From Oscillospiraceae bacterium (GTDB lineage Bacteria; Bacillota; Clostridia; Oscillospirales; Oscillospiraceae): a DNA stretch of 16,789 bases. The notes below the pieces were generated by a model. The model made no database searches. It saw nothing but the letters and a program-made list of their open reading frames with translations, and had not been told where the DNA came from. The stretch spans positions 1-16,789 of the forward strand of contig WRMX01000064.1 of assembly GCA_009776905.1 (NCBI GenBank), written 5' to 3'. Numbering within the stretch: position 1 is the first letter of the stretch; each line of letters starts with the position of its first letter. A program made the position numbers and the translations under genes. Shown here one piece after another: positions 6,741 through 14,034 of this stretch.

Positions 6741-9700
6741 TTCAGCATCTCGTCCATATATTCAGCCGCTCTGTCATAATCCATCATCATCACGGCATCC
6801 TTGATCTGCTCGGCAATCTCGCCGAGAACCCCCCCCAACGCCAACGCATCGAGGTTCTCGATCTCAATATCGATCTTCACGAGGTCCAAATCGTCAAACG
6901 CCTCTTTCAACCTCGCGAATATCGGCCCCAACTCCGCAGGCACATCCGTAGAGACATCGTCCCTGGCAATTGTGGCGAACGCCTCCACAAGCCCCCTGCG
7001 CATATCGTCGAGCCCAACAAGAAACGCGGGGAGATTCTCCTCGCAAAAACCAATATCCGGCTTGTCGGACGCCGCCTCGAGATCATAAGCCTTCGATGCC
7101 AGGCTCATCGCTCCGACGCTCGCAAGCGATCCCTTGATCCCATGGACCTCGATGCGGAAATTGTCCATGTCGCCGGCGCTCAAAAACTTCCCAAGGTTGC
7201 CATAGCTCTTTTCGATCTCCGCGATCATCAGCCTCAATGTCTTTTCATACATGCCCCGCTGGCCTTCGATGCGCTCCAGCCCGACAGAGACGGACAGGCC
7301 GTCGATAGCCTCGATCATCTCCCAGAACAGCCCCGCCGCATCGTCGATCGCATTTAAGGACGCGGCAGCGGCAGAAGCTGCGGCGGCCTCCGGCGGCGCG
7401 GATAACAGCTTCGTTTTCGGCAGCCACTTGTTCAATAATGCCTTCAGCTCGGCGTTTACGATAGGCTTTGGCAGATAATCGTTCATCCCTGCCTTCAACA
7501 TCATCTCCCGCGCGCCAACGACGACGCTTGCCGTGAGCGCGATGATCGGCGTTATGACGCCCGCCTCACGAATGCGTTTCGCAGTTTCGATGCCGTCCAT
7601 TTCCGGCATCCTGTGATCCATAAAAATCAAATCATATTGCTTTGCAGAAATAAGCTCCAGCGCTTGCTTGCCCGACGAGGCTGTCTCGGCCGATATCGCG
7701 CAAAGGTCCAAAAGCCCGCAAGCGACCTTCAGGTTCACCTTGTTGTCGTCCACGACCAATATCTGCGCGTCCGGGGCATACACGACCACATCCTCGCTGC
7801 CCGCCCTGCTGATCAGCGTCTCGTCTCCGATGACGACAGGTATCACGACGTCAAACGTCGTACCCCTGCCATAAACGCTGTTCACGGTAATGCTGCCGCC
7901 CATCATCTCGACGATAGATTTCGTAATAGTCAGCCCGAGGCCCGTCCCCGCCTTTAGACGGTTTTTGACAATATCGACCTGCTCAAAAGCATCAAACAGC
8001 GTCGGGAGCGATTCAATAGGTATTCCTACGCCGGAATCGCTTACGCTGATCGACAGCACATCGTCGTCAAACCCGACATCCATCCGGACATAACCTTTTT
8101 CGGTGAATTTAATCGCGTTGCTCAACAAATTCAACAAAACCTGCCTGAAACGCGTCTCGTCTCCAAATAGGCATCCGGGGGTCTGTTCCTGCATGACGAG
8201 CTTGAATGTGACATCCTTGTCCATCGTGAGGAACTGCGCGATGGCGCTAACCTGGTCGATGAGCAGATTCAAGTCATAATGCACGGGCACCAATGTCATC
8301 TTGCCGTATTGTATCTTGGAAATGTCGAGAATATCGTTGATTATCTCGAGTAAGGCATTCGCGGAATTCCTTATATCCTCGGTATATTGCCTCTGCCGCT
8401 TGCTCAGCTCCTCCTGCAGCAGCAGCTCTGACATGCCAAGCACCGCGTTCATCGGCGTCCTTATCTCGTGCGACATGTTCGCCAGGAACATGCTTTTCGC
8501 CTCGTCCGCCGCGAGCGCCGCTTCCGCTTGTATCTCGGCTCTGCGCTCCCTCTCCGAAAGCTCCTTGAGCTCCTGTTCCTTAATCTTGATCTCCCGCAGG
8601 TCACGCGCATATATAAGGACATAGTATTCGTGCTTAAGCTGCATTCGCATGCTCGAAATCTCGCATGGGATGAGGTCTCCGTTGAGATTCTTGAACGTCC
8701 ATTCCCCATGGTTCGACCCGATATCAAACGCTTCAGCAATCCTGGCCAGCGCGGTCTCCTTCGATGGCTGCCCATCAGGCTGAAACTCCGGCATAAGATC
8801 GGTGAACATGCTGTAATAGTCTTTCTTTCTGGCTATGCCGAACATATTCAACGTTTCCTGGTTGCATTCGATCGGGTTCAACGTCTTGTCAAAAATGCTG
8901 ATCGACAAAGGCGTGGTATCGAGCATCAGCATGGCGCGGTCGTTCGCCTTGTTCTTTTCCTTGTCGATGCCGACCAACATGAAGCTGAGCAATATCGTCA
9001 TAATCGCGCCGAGCGACCGGATCATGAGCTGAAGGTTATAAAGCTCCTTGTAATACTCATTTTTCGGGACCACCACAGAAACGACCCAGCCGTTCCCAAC
9101 ATTGCTGGTATATAATATCGCCTTGTCCCCAAGGTAGTTTTTGCCCTCGCGCCCGACAATTTCTTCACCCTTTTCCATCATATCCATGATAGGTATGAAA
9201 ATGCTGTTGACATCATCGGCTCTTTCGCCAATAAATTCCGGGTTGGGATGCGACAGAATAAGGAAATCTTCGCTTAAAAGAATCCCATATGCATTCTCCG
9301 TGATTCTAATGTCGGAAATATGGCGGTTGATGTTATCCATCGGCACGTCAAGCGCAATGATGAACAACGGCTCTCCGGCGTCGCCGAAAACCCGCCTCGC
9401 ATATGTCATGACATAATGCTCGCCATTTGCGGATATATACGGCATTGTGGAGTCCGTTACGCCTTTGGCCGACACGGCGGCCTCATACCACGGGCGCGTC
9501 TTCGGGTCGAAGCCTGCCGGCGGCTCCCATCCAGCTCCGTCGAAATATTTATCGCCAAATACGTCAAAGAGCCCATAGATGCCATCGTAGCGGAAAGTTG
9601 ACATTTTTTCGTCTGTTGTAAGGTATCCCGTGATTTCATGCATATATTGGAGAACCTCATCCTCGCTCGCGGAGGTAAGGATAATGTCGCGGATAGCTTG

Positions 9701-9970
9701 GGATGCGATGTCGATGACGTTCTTCGGCGCCAGCACCTCATATTCGATTTTCAACCTTGTATTCACCAGAATGTCGGTCGCCTCGTTCAGAAGGTGGTTT
9801 CGCATCATTCTGCTGACATACCATTCGCTGACCATCGTCATGAGGAAAAACGCCATCACGACAAGGAACACTTTTGGCAATGTCTGAAAGCCCCTGTGTT
9901 CTGTGTTCCGAAATATGTTCCTTTTGCGCCGTTCGTGCGGCGCCTTAGGTTCAGACCCGGCGTTGCTCAA
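6731..9970 (-). CDS. Membrane hybrid histidine kinase: dCache-PAS-HisKA-HATPase-REC-HPt
   Basis: A 1079-aa receptor kinase. TM1 at about 33-50; extracytoplasmic double-Cache-like sensor at about 55-310, with DPKTRPWYEAA (155-165) typical of Cache domains; TM2 at about 316-334; PAS at about 345-460; coiled linker; HisKA with H501 (MSHEIRTPMNA); HATPase with N-box LLNLLSNAIKF (612-622), G1 SDSGVGI (644-650) and G2 GTGLGL (675-680). The receiver has D741/D742, phosphoacceptor D785 (FMDHRMPEMDG) and K835. An HPt domain follows with H943 (VHGIKGS), and the last ~70 residues form an extra helical tail. All phosphotransfer residues are present, so a complete His-Asp-His relay sits in one chain. Cache domains usually bind small metabolites; the ligand is unknown. 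The start is TTG, with AAGGGG 9 nt upstream; no other suitable start precedes TM1. The next gene downstream is the 281-aa response regulator. Confidence 0.93.
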   Translation of the reverse strand: MSNAGSEPKAPHERRKRNIFRNTEHRGFQTLPKVFLVVMAFFLMTMVSEWYVSRMMRNHLLNEATDILVNTRLKIEYEVLAPKNVIDIASQAIRDIILTSASEDEVLQYMHEITGYLTTDEKMSTFRYDGIYGLFDVFGDKYFDGAGWEPPAGFDPKTRPWYEAAVSAKGVTDSTMPYISANGEHYVMTYARRVFGDAGEPLFIIALDVPMDNINRHISDIRITENAYGILLSEDFLILSHPNPEFIGERADDVNSIFIPIMDMMEKGEEIVGREGKNYLGDKAILYTSNVGNGWVVSVVVPKNEYYKELYNLQLMIRSLGAIMTILLSFMLVGIDKEKNKANDRAMLMLDTTPLSISIFDKTLNPIECNQETLNMFGIARKKDYYSMFTDLMPEFQPDGQPSKETALARIAEAFDIGSNHGEWTFKNLNGDLIPCEISSMRMQLKHEYYVLIYARDLREIKIKEQELKELSERERRAEIQAEAALAADEAKSMFLANMSHEIRTPMNAVLGMSELLLQEELSKRQRQYTEDIRNSANALLEIINDILDISKIQYGKMTLVPVHYDLNLLIDQVSAIAQFLTMDKDVTFKLVMQEQTPGCLFGDETRFRQVLLNLLSNAIKFTEKGYVRMDVGFDDDVLSISVSDSGVGIPIESLPTLFDAFEQVDIVKNRLKAGTGLGLTITKSIVEMMGGSITVNSVYGRGTTFDVVIPVVIGDETLISRAGSEDVVVYAPDAQILVVDDNKVNLKVACGLLDLCAISAETASSGKQALELISAKQYDLIFMDHRMPEMDGIETAKRIREAGVITPIIALTASVVVGAREMMLKAGMNDYLPKPIVNAELKALLNKWLPKTKLLSAPPEAAAASAAAASLNAIDDAAGLFWEMIEAIDGLSVSVGLERIEGQRGMYEKTLRLMIAEIEKSYGNLGKFLSAGDMDNFRIEVHGIKGSLASVGAMSLASKAYDLEAASDKPDIGFCEENLPAFLVGLDDMRRGLVEAFATIARDDVSTDVPAELGPIFARLKEAFDDLDLVKIDIEIENLDALALGGVLGEIAEQIKDAVMMMDYDRAAEYMDEMLNGE

Positions 9971-9979
9971 ATCTCAAAA

Positions 9980-9985
9980 CCCCTT
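9980..9985 (-). promoter_or_regulatory. Shine-Dalgarno AAGGGG of the dCache kinase, supplied by the repeat
   Basis: On the minus strand AAGGGG lies 9 nt before the TTG start at 9970. These six bases are the edge of the 64-bp repeat unit, so the repeat provides the ribosome site. This supports the TTG as the start. Confidence 0.6.
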
Positions 9986-10107
9986 ACCACGCACTACTAT
10001 GAATGTCATTCTGAGGGAGCCCGCGACCGAAGAATCTTACAAGCCCCTTACCACGCACTACTATGAATGTCATTCTGAGGGAGCTCGCGACCGAAGAATC
10101 TTACAAG
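9980..10107. repeat. 64-bp intergenic tandem repeat, two copies
   Basis: Units at 9980-10043 and 10044-10107 differ by only one or two bases. Each contains GAATGTCATTCTGAGGGAGC and CCGAAGAATC, so ATTCT and AGAAT can form a stem. The motif resembles the widespread GTCATTCTGAG...GAAGAATC type of bacterial intergenic repeat. The array takes up nearly all of the gap between the two hybrid kinase genes, leaving only 9 and 10 bases outside it. Confidence 0.88.
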
Positions 10108-10117
10108 CCTCACCCCG

Positions 10118-12382
10118 CTAGCACCGCTGCAGATACTTCGCCAAAACACCCATCAACGCCTCGATGCTGATCGGCTTCCCAATATGGTCGTCCATGCCGC
10201 AAGCGATGCACTTATCGATATCTTCCTTAAACACATTCGCCGTCATGGCGATGATTGGCACGCTCTTCGCCCGCTCGTCGTCAAGGGCGCGGATCGCCCT
10301 CGTCGCGTCATACCCGTCCATCTCGGGCATTTGGATGTCCATCAAAATCGCATCGTATTTGCCGGGATTGTCGCTGACCGCAGCGACTGCGGTCTTCCCG
10401 TTATCGGCAAAATCGATCGACACCTTCGTATCCTCTAGGATAGCGGCCATAATCTCCTGGTTGATTTCGATATCCTCGGCTATCAGCAGCTTAAACGCGC
10501 TTAAATCGAGGTCAGCGCCATCGCCGACGTCGACAGAACAAGCATCGCTCGCGCTCGCAGCCGTGCCGTCAGCGGAATCACCGGCTGCGATGCATTTCGC
10601 TTTAATCGAGAAAATGAACTTGGAGCCGCGCCCGGGCTCGGACTCGACCCAAATCTCGCCGCCCATCAGATCGACTATCCGCTTTGAAATTGAGAGCCCC
10701 AGGCCAGTGCCGCCGTACGTCTGCGAAATCGCGGCATTCGCCTGCTGGAAAGAAGTGAACAACTTCCCCTGCTGCTCTTTCGATATCCCAATGCCGGTGT
10801 CCGTGACCGCAACGCGGATCGTCGCCTCGCCGTCCTCCACCGCGACCTGCTCCGCGCTCAATGTGATCGTGCCATTCTCCGGCGTGAATTTCACCGCATT
10901 CGTCAGCAAGTTCGTTATGACCTGGGAAAGCCGAAGCTTGTCCGTTTCGATAGAAATGGGGAGATTTTCGTTGAAATCAACCTTAAGGTTAATGTTCTTC
11001 TCTTCGACCCTCGCGCTGATGACATCCACCAAATCCATGAGCATTCTTCTGAAATCGACTTCGTTGAATGCCAGCTCAAACTTGTCCGCTTCGATTTTTG
11101 AAATATCGAGAATATCGTTGATAATGCCGAGCAATTGCCTCGATGCCGCGTCCGCCCTCTCAAAGCAATATTTCAACTTTTCGATGTCGTCCGTGTTGCG
11201 CCCGATATTTATCATGCCTATGATCGCTGTCAACGGCGAACGTATCTCATGGCTCATATACGAAAGGAAATCGCTCTTTGCCTGGCCGGCCGCCTTCGTG
11301 GCCTCGAGCAAAAGCTTCGATTCCGTGATGTCCTTGAATATCATGATGCTGCCTGTGCTCGGAGCGTTGCGCTGCGCGATGGGGGTGATCTCCATGTTCA
11401 GGTAGGTGTCCCCTCTGATATGGATCTCCTCGGTGACCGTCGTCTTTTCGGCCATAGCCCGCTCGTGCATCGTCAGTATCTGCTTAAAAGTGACGTTCAT
11501 CGCATATCTTTCGACAAAAACGCGCAAGCTCTCCCCCAATATGGGACCCGACCGCTCCGGGAACATCCTCAGCAAAGCCCTGTTATATGCCAGTATTTTA
11601 AGCTCCTTGTCGACGACAAGATACCCGTCCGATATGAGGTCGATGATCTGCCCGGGCGAAACCGGCGGCGTGTCGATGAAGCGATATCTGAAAAAGGAGA
11701 TCGCAAAGCACAGGATAGACACCGTGATGGCGGCGGAGCTGATGCTGAACGGCAAATGCCCGACTCCGAACGAATATAATACGTTCGGGACGAGCGTAAC
11801 GACGATGCCACCCAGGATAAACAGCGTCTGCCGCGACAAAAAGCCCGAGTTGCGCGCCGAAGAGACATACATGCAAGCTATCCCGACGGCAATGCAGCAA
11901 TAGGAATATATCGAATGGAAGTAGTAATACGGGCCGTAGACCGCGTCGGACGAATATAGCGAGAACTTTACAAAAAACAATTGGTGGAAAGAAGATGTGA
12001 AAACGATGATAATGCTCACAATCGGCACGACGAAAAATGCAAAGTGCCATAGTTTCATGCTCCACTCGGTGCGCACGATCGTAATGCCGAGGTAAAGGAT
12101 CGCGACAGGCACAAAGCAGATGCCCACATAGCATATATATACAAACGCCATGTGAGTGACGCCGGTCAAAAGGCGAATATCGGTCTCCAGCGCGTGTCCG
12201 ATGTTCCAAACCGTCGCGAGGCCGAGCAGCAGCAAAAATGCCGACCGCACTTGCGCTCGCTGCGATTTGCGCGCCACCGCAACGATCATGCCGATGCCCA
12301 GCAGCGTGGAAATATTCACAAAAAGGTCAATCGCGGCTTCCAACTTATCGTGTGCCCCCCTGTAATCACCTGCAAGCTTCAC
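10118..12382 (-). CDS. 7TM hybrid histidine kinase: 7TM-PAS-HisKA-HATPase-REC
   Basis: A 754-aa membrane kinase. Residues 15-235 hold about seven hydrophobic helices, in the manner of the N-terminal 7TM sensor domain of histidine kinases (HisKA_7TM type). A PAS-like domain follows (about 243-352). HisKA carries H378 (MSHEIRSPLTA); the HATPase has LLTNAVKFT (492-500), DTGIGIS (528-534) and GGTGLGLSIS (557-566). The receiver has E636/D637, phosphoacceptor D682 (LMDIQMPEMDG) and K736. There is no HPt domain, so phosphate from D682 would need a partner; the HPt of the next gene is the obvious candidate (inference). Start: GTG at 12382 after GAGGGCGGG. A TTG at 12343 preceded by AGGGGGG is possible and would remove 13 residues ahead of the first helix. 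First gene of the leftward cluster, with a promoter at 12526-12554. Confidence 0.92.
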   Translation of the reverse strand: MKLAGDYRGAHDKLEAAIDLFVNISTLLGIGMIVAVARKSQRAQVRSAFLLLLGLATVWNIGHALETDIRLLTGVTHMAFVYICYVGICFVPVAILYLGITIVRTEWSMKLWHFAFFVVPIVSIIIVFTSSFHQLFFVKFSLYSSDAVYGPYYYFHSIYSYCCIAVGIACMYVSSARNSGFLSRQTLFILGGIVVTLVPNVLYSFGVGHLPFSISSAAITVSILCFAISFFRYRFIDTPPVSPGQIIDLISDGYLVVDKELKILAYNRALLRMFPERSGPILGESLRVFVERYAMNVTFKQILTMHERAMAEKTTVTEEIHIRGDTYLNMEITPIAQRNAPSTGSIMIFKDITESKLLLEATKAAGQAKSDFLSYMSHEIRSPLTAIIGMINIGRNTDDIEKLKYCFERADAASRQLLGIINDILDISKIEADKFELAFNEVDFRRMLMDLVDVISARVEEKNINLKVDFNENLPISIETDKLRLSQVITNLLTNAVKFTPENGTITLSAEQVAVEDGEATIRVAVTDTGIGISKEQQGKLFTSFQQANAAISQTYGGTGLGLSISKRIVDLMGGEIWVESEPGRGSKFIFSIKAKCIAAGDSADGTAASASDACSVDVGDGADLDLSAFKLLIAEDIEINQEIMAAILEDTKVSIDFADNGKTAVAAVSDNPGKYDAILMDIQMPEMDGYDATRAIRALDDERAKSVPIIAMTANVFKEDIDKCIACGMDDHIGKPISIEALMGVLAKYLQRC

Positions 12383-12477
12383 TTCGACCCGCCCTCGTAG
12401 GCTCGGGCATTCGCTCCGTAAAGCTGCTCATCGTCTCCAAAGCGACCCCTATTCGCTCCCGCCGTATGGCGAATCGA
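12383..12477 (-). other. GC-rich leader of the 7TM kinase gene
   Basis: No gene seen. The motif ATTCGCTCC occurs at 12409-12417 and 12451-12459, and ATTCGC (12451-12456) can pair with GCGAAT (12469-12474). If the promoter at 12526-12554 is real, this is the rest of the mRNA leader after the 43-bp hairpin repeat. It looks like repeat-derived sequence rather than a recognised riboswitch. Confidence 0.4.
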
Positions 12478-12520
12478 GCCGGAGCGCGCGGCATCCGGGT
12501 TGCGGGGGTGGAACCCCCGC
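12478..12520 (-). repeat. 43-bp hairpin repeat, left copy
   Basis: It matches the reverse complement of 13225-13267 at 40 of 43 positions. It contains an 8-bp stem, GCGGGGGT (12502-12509) with ACCCCCGC (12513-12520), and a 3-base loop. In the direction of the 7TM kinase gene it reads hairpin first, then the CCCGGATGCC core. It sits in that gene's leader, about 95 bases before its start. Confidence 0.88.
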
Positions 12521-12525
12521 ATTTG

Positions 12526-12554
12526 ATTATATCAAAGAGGAATATTTTTTACAA
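12526..12554 (-). promoter_or_regulatory. Putative promoter of the signalling gene cluster
   Basis: On the minus strand TTGTAA (12549-12554), a 17-bp spacer, then a perfect TATAAT (12526-12531). The -10 lies inside a perfect palindrome TTTGAT-TAT-ATCAAA (12522-12536, plus-strand reading), a possible operator. Predicted transcription starts near 12519, at the first base of the hairpin repeat. Confidence 0.6.
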
Positions 12555-12685
12555 GTTTTTTTGCTTTATAATTATACATTTATATTCATATAAGTGTGAA
12601 AAACGTTCATCGTACGTCGGGATATCTCCTGTTCTTTATAGGTATCTTGGCCGTTTTGTCACCATTGCTATGAATCAAACGATTA

Positions 12686-12714
12686 TTGTTTATGTCTTGC
12701 TGTCGCGGTATAAT
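12686..12714 (+). promoter_or_regulatory. Putative promoter of the 78-aa ORF
   Basis: TTGTTT (12686-12691), a 17-bp spacer and a perfect TATAAT (12709-12714). The predicted start near 12721 leaves a ~34-nt leader with an AAAGGTGGG ribosome site. Confidence 0.55.
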
Positions 12715-12754
12715 TGGTCTGTGTCATTTTTTTATGAAAGGTGGGTGTTGGTTT

Positions 12755-12991
12755 ATGCCGAAAGCTGCCAACCCAAAGATCGATTATGATGCTGAAATCG
12801 CTCTGATCGATGAGATTATCCTCAGCCACAGGAAGGATATCAATAAACTCTCGCTACAGCGCCAGCTCCTATTGTCAAAAAAGCAACATACTGATATGGA
12901 TGTCGTTCTGGAACATATCATCAATAAAGGCCTCACGGCTACTGAAGTTCTCGAACTGATAAATGACTCTTTGGAGAGAAGAGAAAAATAG
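12755..12991 (+). CDS. Small helical protein of unknown function (78 aa)
   Basis: The product is charged and almost entirely predicted helix. There is a likely coiled coil at about 11-43 (DYDAEIALIDEIILSHRKD onwards), then a second helical segment DMDVVLEHIINKGLTATEVL (47-66) and a Lys/Arg/Glu-rich end. No catalytic motif, signal peptide or membrane segment is visible. The layout, coiled coil followed by a short LTxxE helix, loosely recalls small proteins of conjugative elements such as DUF4315, but this is only a resemblance. The ATG at 12755 is chosen because AAAGGTGGG lies 9 nt upstream and the TATAAT at 12709 would place any longer version upstream of the transcript. The gene has its own promoter and a perfect terminator and sits alone in an AT-rich stretch between inverted hairpin repeats, so it is probably expressed as a single-gene unit. 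Confidence 0.72.
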   Translation: MPKAANPKIDYDAEIALIDEIILSHRKDINKLSLQRQLLLSKKQHTDMDVVLEHIINKGLTATEVLELINDSLERREK

Positions 12992-13011
12992 CGCTGCCCC
13001 CATCTTGTTTG

Positions 13012-13054
13012 CCAACGCGAGGCTCGTCGTTTTTCGAGCCTCGCGTTGGTTTTT
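13012..13054 (+). terminator. Rho-independent terminator of the 78-aa ORF
   Basis: CCAACGCGAGGCTCG (13012-13026) pairs perfectly over 15 bp with CGAGCCTCGCGTTGG (13035-13049) around an 8-base loop and is followed by TTTTT. It begins 20 bases after the ORF's stop codon. Confidence 0.93.
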
Positions 13055-13129
13055 CTCACAAGAGAGGCATTCCCTGTGCGAGCCTGCTTGTGAAAATTGC
13101 GGAAAATATAGCAAATTGCAGTCCTGATA

Positions 13130-13158
13130 TTGACAAACCTCTCCATTCCTGATAAAAA
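13130..13158 (+). promoter_or_regulatory. Putative promoter of the ATPase-oxidoreductase operon
   Basis: Perfect TTGACA (13130-13135), a 17-bp spacer and TAAAAA (13153-13158, 4 of 6). It is downstream of the terminator at 13012 and upstream of the right hairpin repeat, so a start near 13165 would give a leader of ~120 nt containing that hairpin. Confidence 0.5.
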
Positions 13159-13224
13159 TAATGGGTTATATTCCGATATTAACGATCTTAGCATTGATGT
13201 TGCGAGTCGCAAAGGCGGTCAAAC

Positions 13225-13267
13225 GTGGGGGTTCCACCCCCACAACCCGGACGCCGCGCGCTCCGGC
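13225..13267 (+). repeat. 43-bp hairpin repeat, right copy
   Basis: Inverted copy of 12478-12520. The stem GTGGGGGT (13225-13232) pairs with ACCCCCAC (13236-13243) around a 3-base loop, followed by a CCCGGACGCC core. It lies 17 bases before the ATPase start codon and directly precedes its ribosome site. The second base pair of the stem differs from the left copy, but pairing is kept (C-G there, T-A here). Confidence 0.88.
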
Positions 13268-13284
13268 ACTAAGGGGGTGAGGTT

Positions 13285-13989
13285 ATGTCCGTCGAACGGT
13301 TCTTTGAGCAGTCAAAAAGAAAAATAGTGATCACCGGCCACTATGGCAGCGGGAAGACCGAACTCACGGTATCGCTTGCCATGCAGCATGCCGAAAACAG
13401 CACGGAAAAACTCGCCGTCATCGACCTTGATGTCGTGAATCCCTATTTCAGGTCGCGCGAACGCCGCGAAGAGCTGAACGCAGCAGGCATCTCTGTCTAC
13501 GGCAGCCTCTACGACACGGAAATCACCGCGGAAATGCCTGCGCTCGGCGCCACGGTCAGGGCTCCGCTCGAGGACAGCGCCTGCCGCGTGCTCGTCGATG
13601 CCGGCGGCAACGACTCCGGCGCCCTTGTGCTCAACCAGTTTATGAAATATTTCACCGACGGTGATACGACCGTCGTTGCGGTTCTCAACGCGAACCGACC
13701 CGAAACGCGCGACATTCGCGGGGCGACGGAGCATATTTCCGCAATAGAGGCGGTCACAGGGCTCACGATATCCGGCATCGTCAACAATTGCCACCTGCTG
13801 CGCGAGACCACCGCCGATACCGTCATCAAGGGCCACAAACTGTGTCAGAGCCTTTGCGAGGAGTCGGGCAAGGAGCTTCTTTGCGATTGCTATCCTTCGG
13901 GCATTGTCGATCCCGATGATCTTTCCGGGCTTTCCGATAATCTCGTCCCGATGAGCTTATACATGCGTCCTGCATGGCTGGACAAATAA
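13285..13989 (+). CDS. P-loop ATPase associated with 2-oxoacid:ferredoxin oxidoreductase
   Basis: A 234-aa soluble protein of the MinD/CobQ-like P-loop class. Walker A is GHYGSGKT (18-25). DLDVVNPYFRSRE (47-59) has the acidic switch residues, and VLVDAGG (102-108) is a Walker B-like strand. VNNCHL (166-171) lies where this superfamily places its base-contacting NKxD-like residues. No membrane segment or metal-binding CxxC pair is evident. The start is clear: AAGGGGGTGA, one base from the ideal ribosome site, precedes the ATG. It heads the operon 45 bases before korD, and similar ATPases often precede this oxidoreductase in Clostridia. A role in enzyme maturation or cluster delivery is plausible but inferred only from position; the exact function is unknown. 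Confidence 0.8.
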   Translation: MSVERFFEQSKRKIVITGHYGSGKTELTVSLAMQHAENSTEKLAVIDLDVVNPYFRSRERREELNAAGISVYGSLYDTEITAEMPALGATVRAPLEDSACRVLVDAGGNDSGALVLNQFMKYFTDGDTTVVAVLNANRPETRDIRGATEHISAIEAVTGLTISGIVNNCHLLRETTADTVIKGHKLCQSLCEESGKELLCDCYPSGIVDPDDLSGLSDNLVPMSLYMRPAWLDK

Positions 13990-14034
13990 CGCATACAACA
14001 CAACCAAGGAACTTTGGAAAAAAGGGGAAAACAA

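Noticed and set aside
10164..11405. 413-codon open frame on the plus strand across the 7TM kinase gene
   Set aside because: It is antisense to a gene with full kinase and receiver motifs, has a Ser/Ile-rich composition typical of a shadow frame, and shows no family motif.
12686..12754. Upstream extension of the 78-aa ORF
   Set aside because: The extension covers the predicted promoter itself and has no ribosome site; the start at 12755 does.
12238..12789. 183-codon plus-strand frame crossing the kinase start and the AT-rich gap
   Set aside because: It crosses a sharp composition change, has no family motif and no credible ribosome site, and overlaps the promoter region.
12478..13267. Insertion sequence with terminal inverted repeats
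   Set aside because: No transposase lies between the inverted repeats, and I found no clear direct duplication outside them. It is kept as a finding, not annotated as a mobile element.
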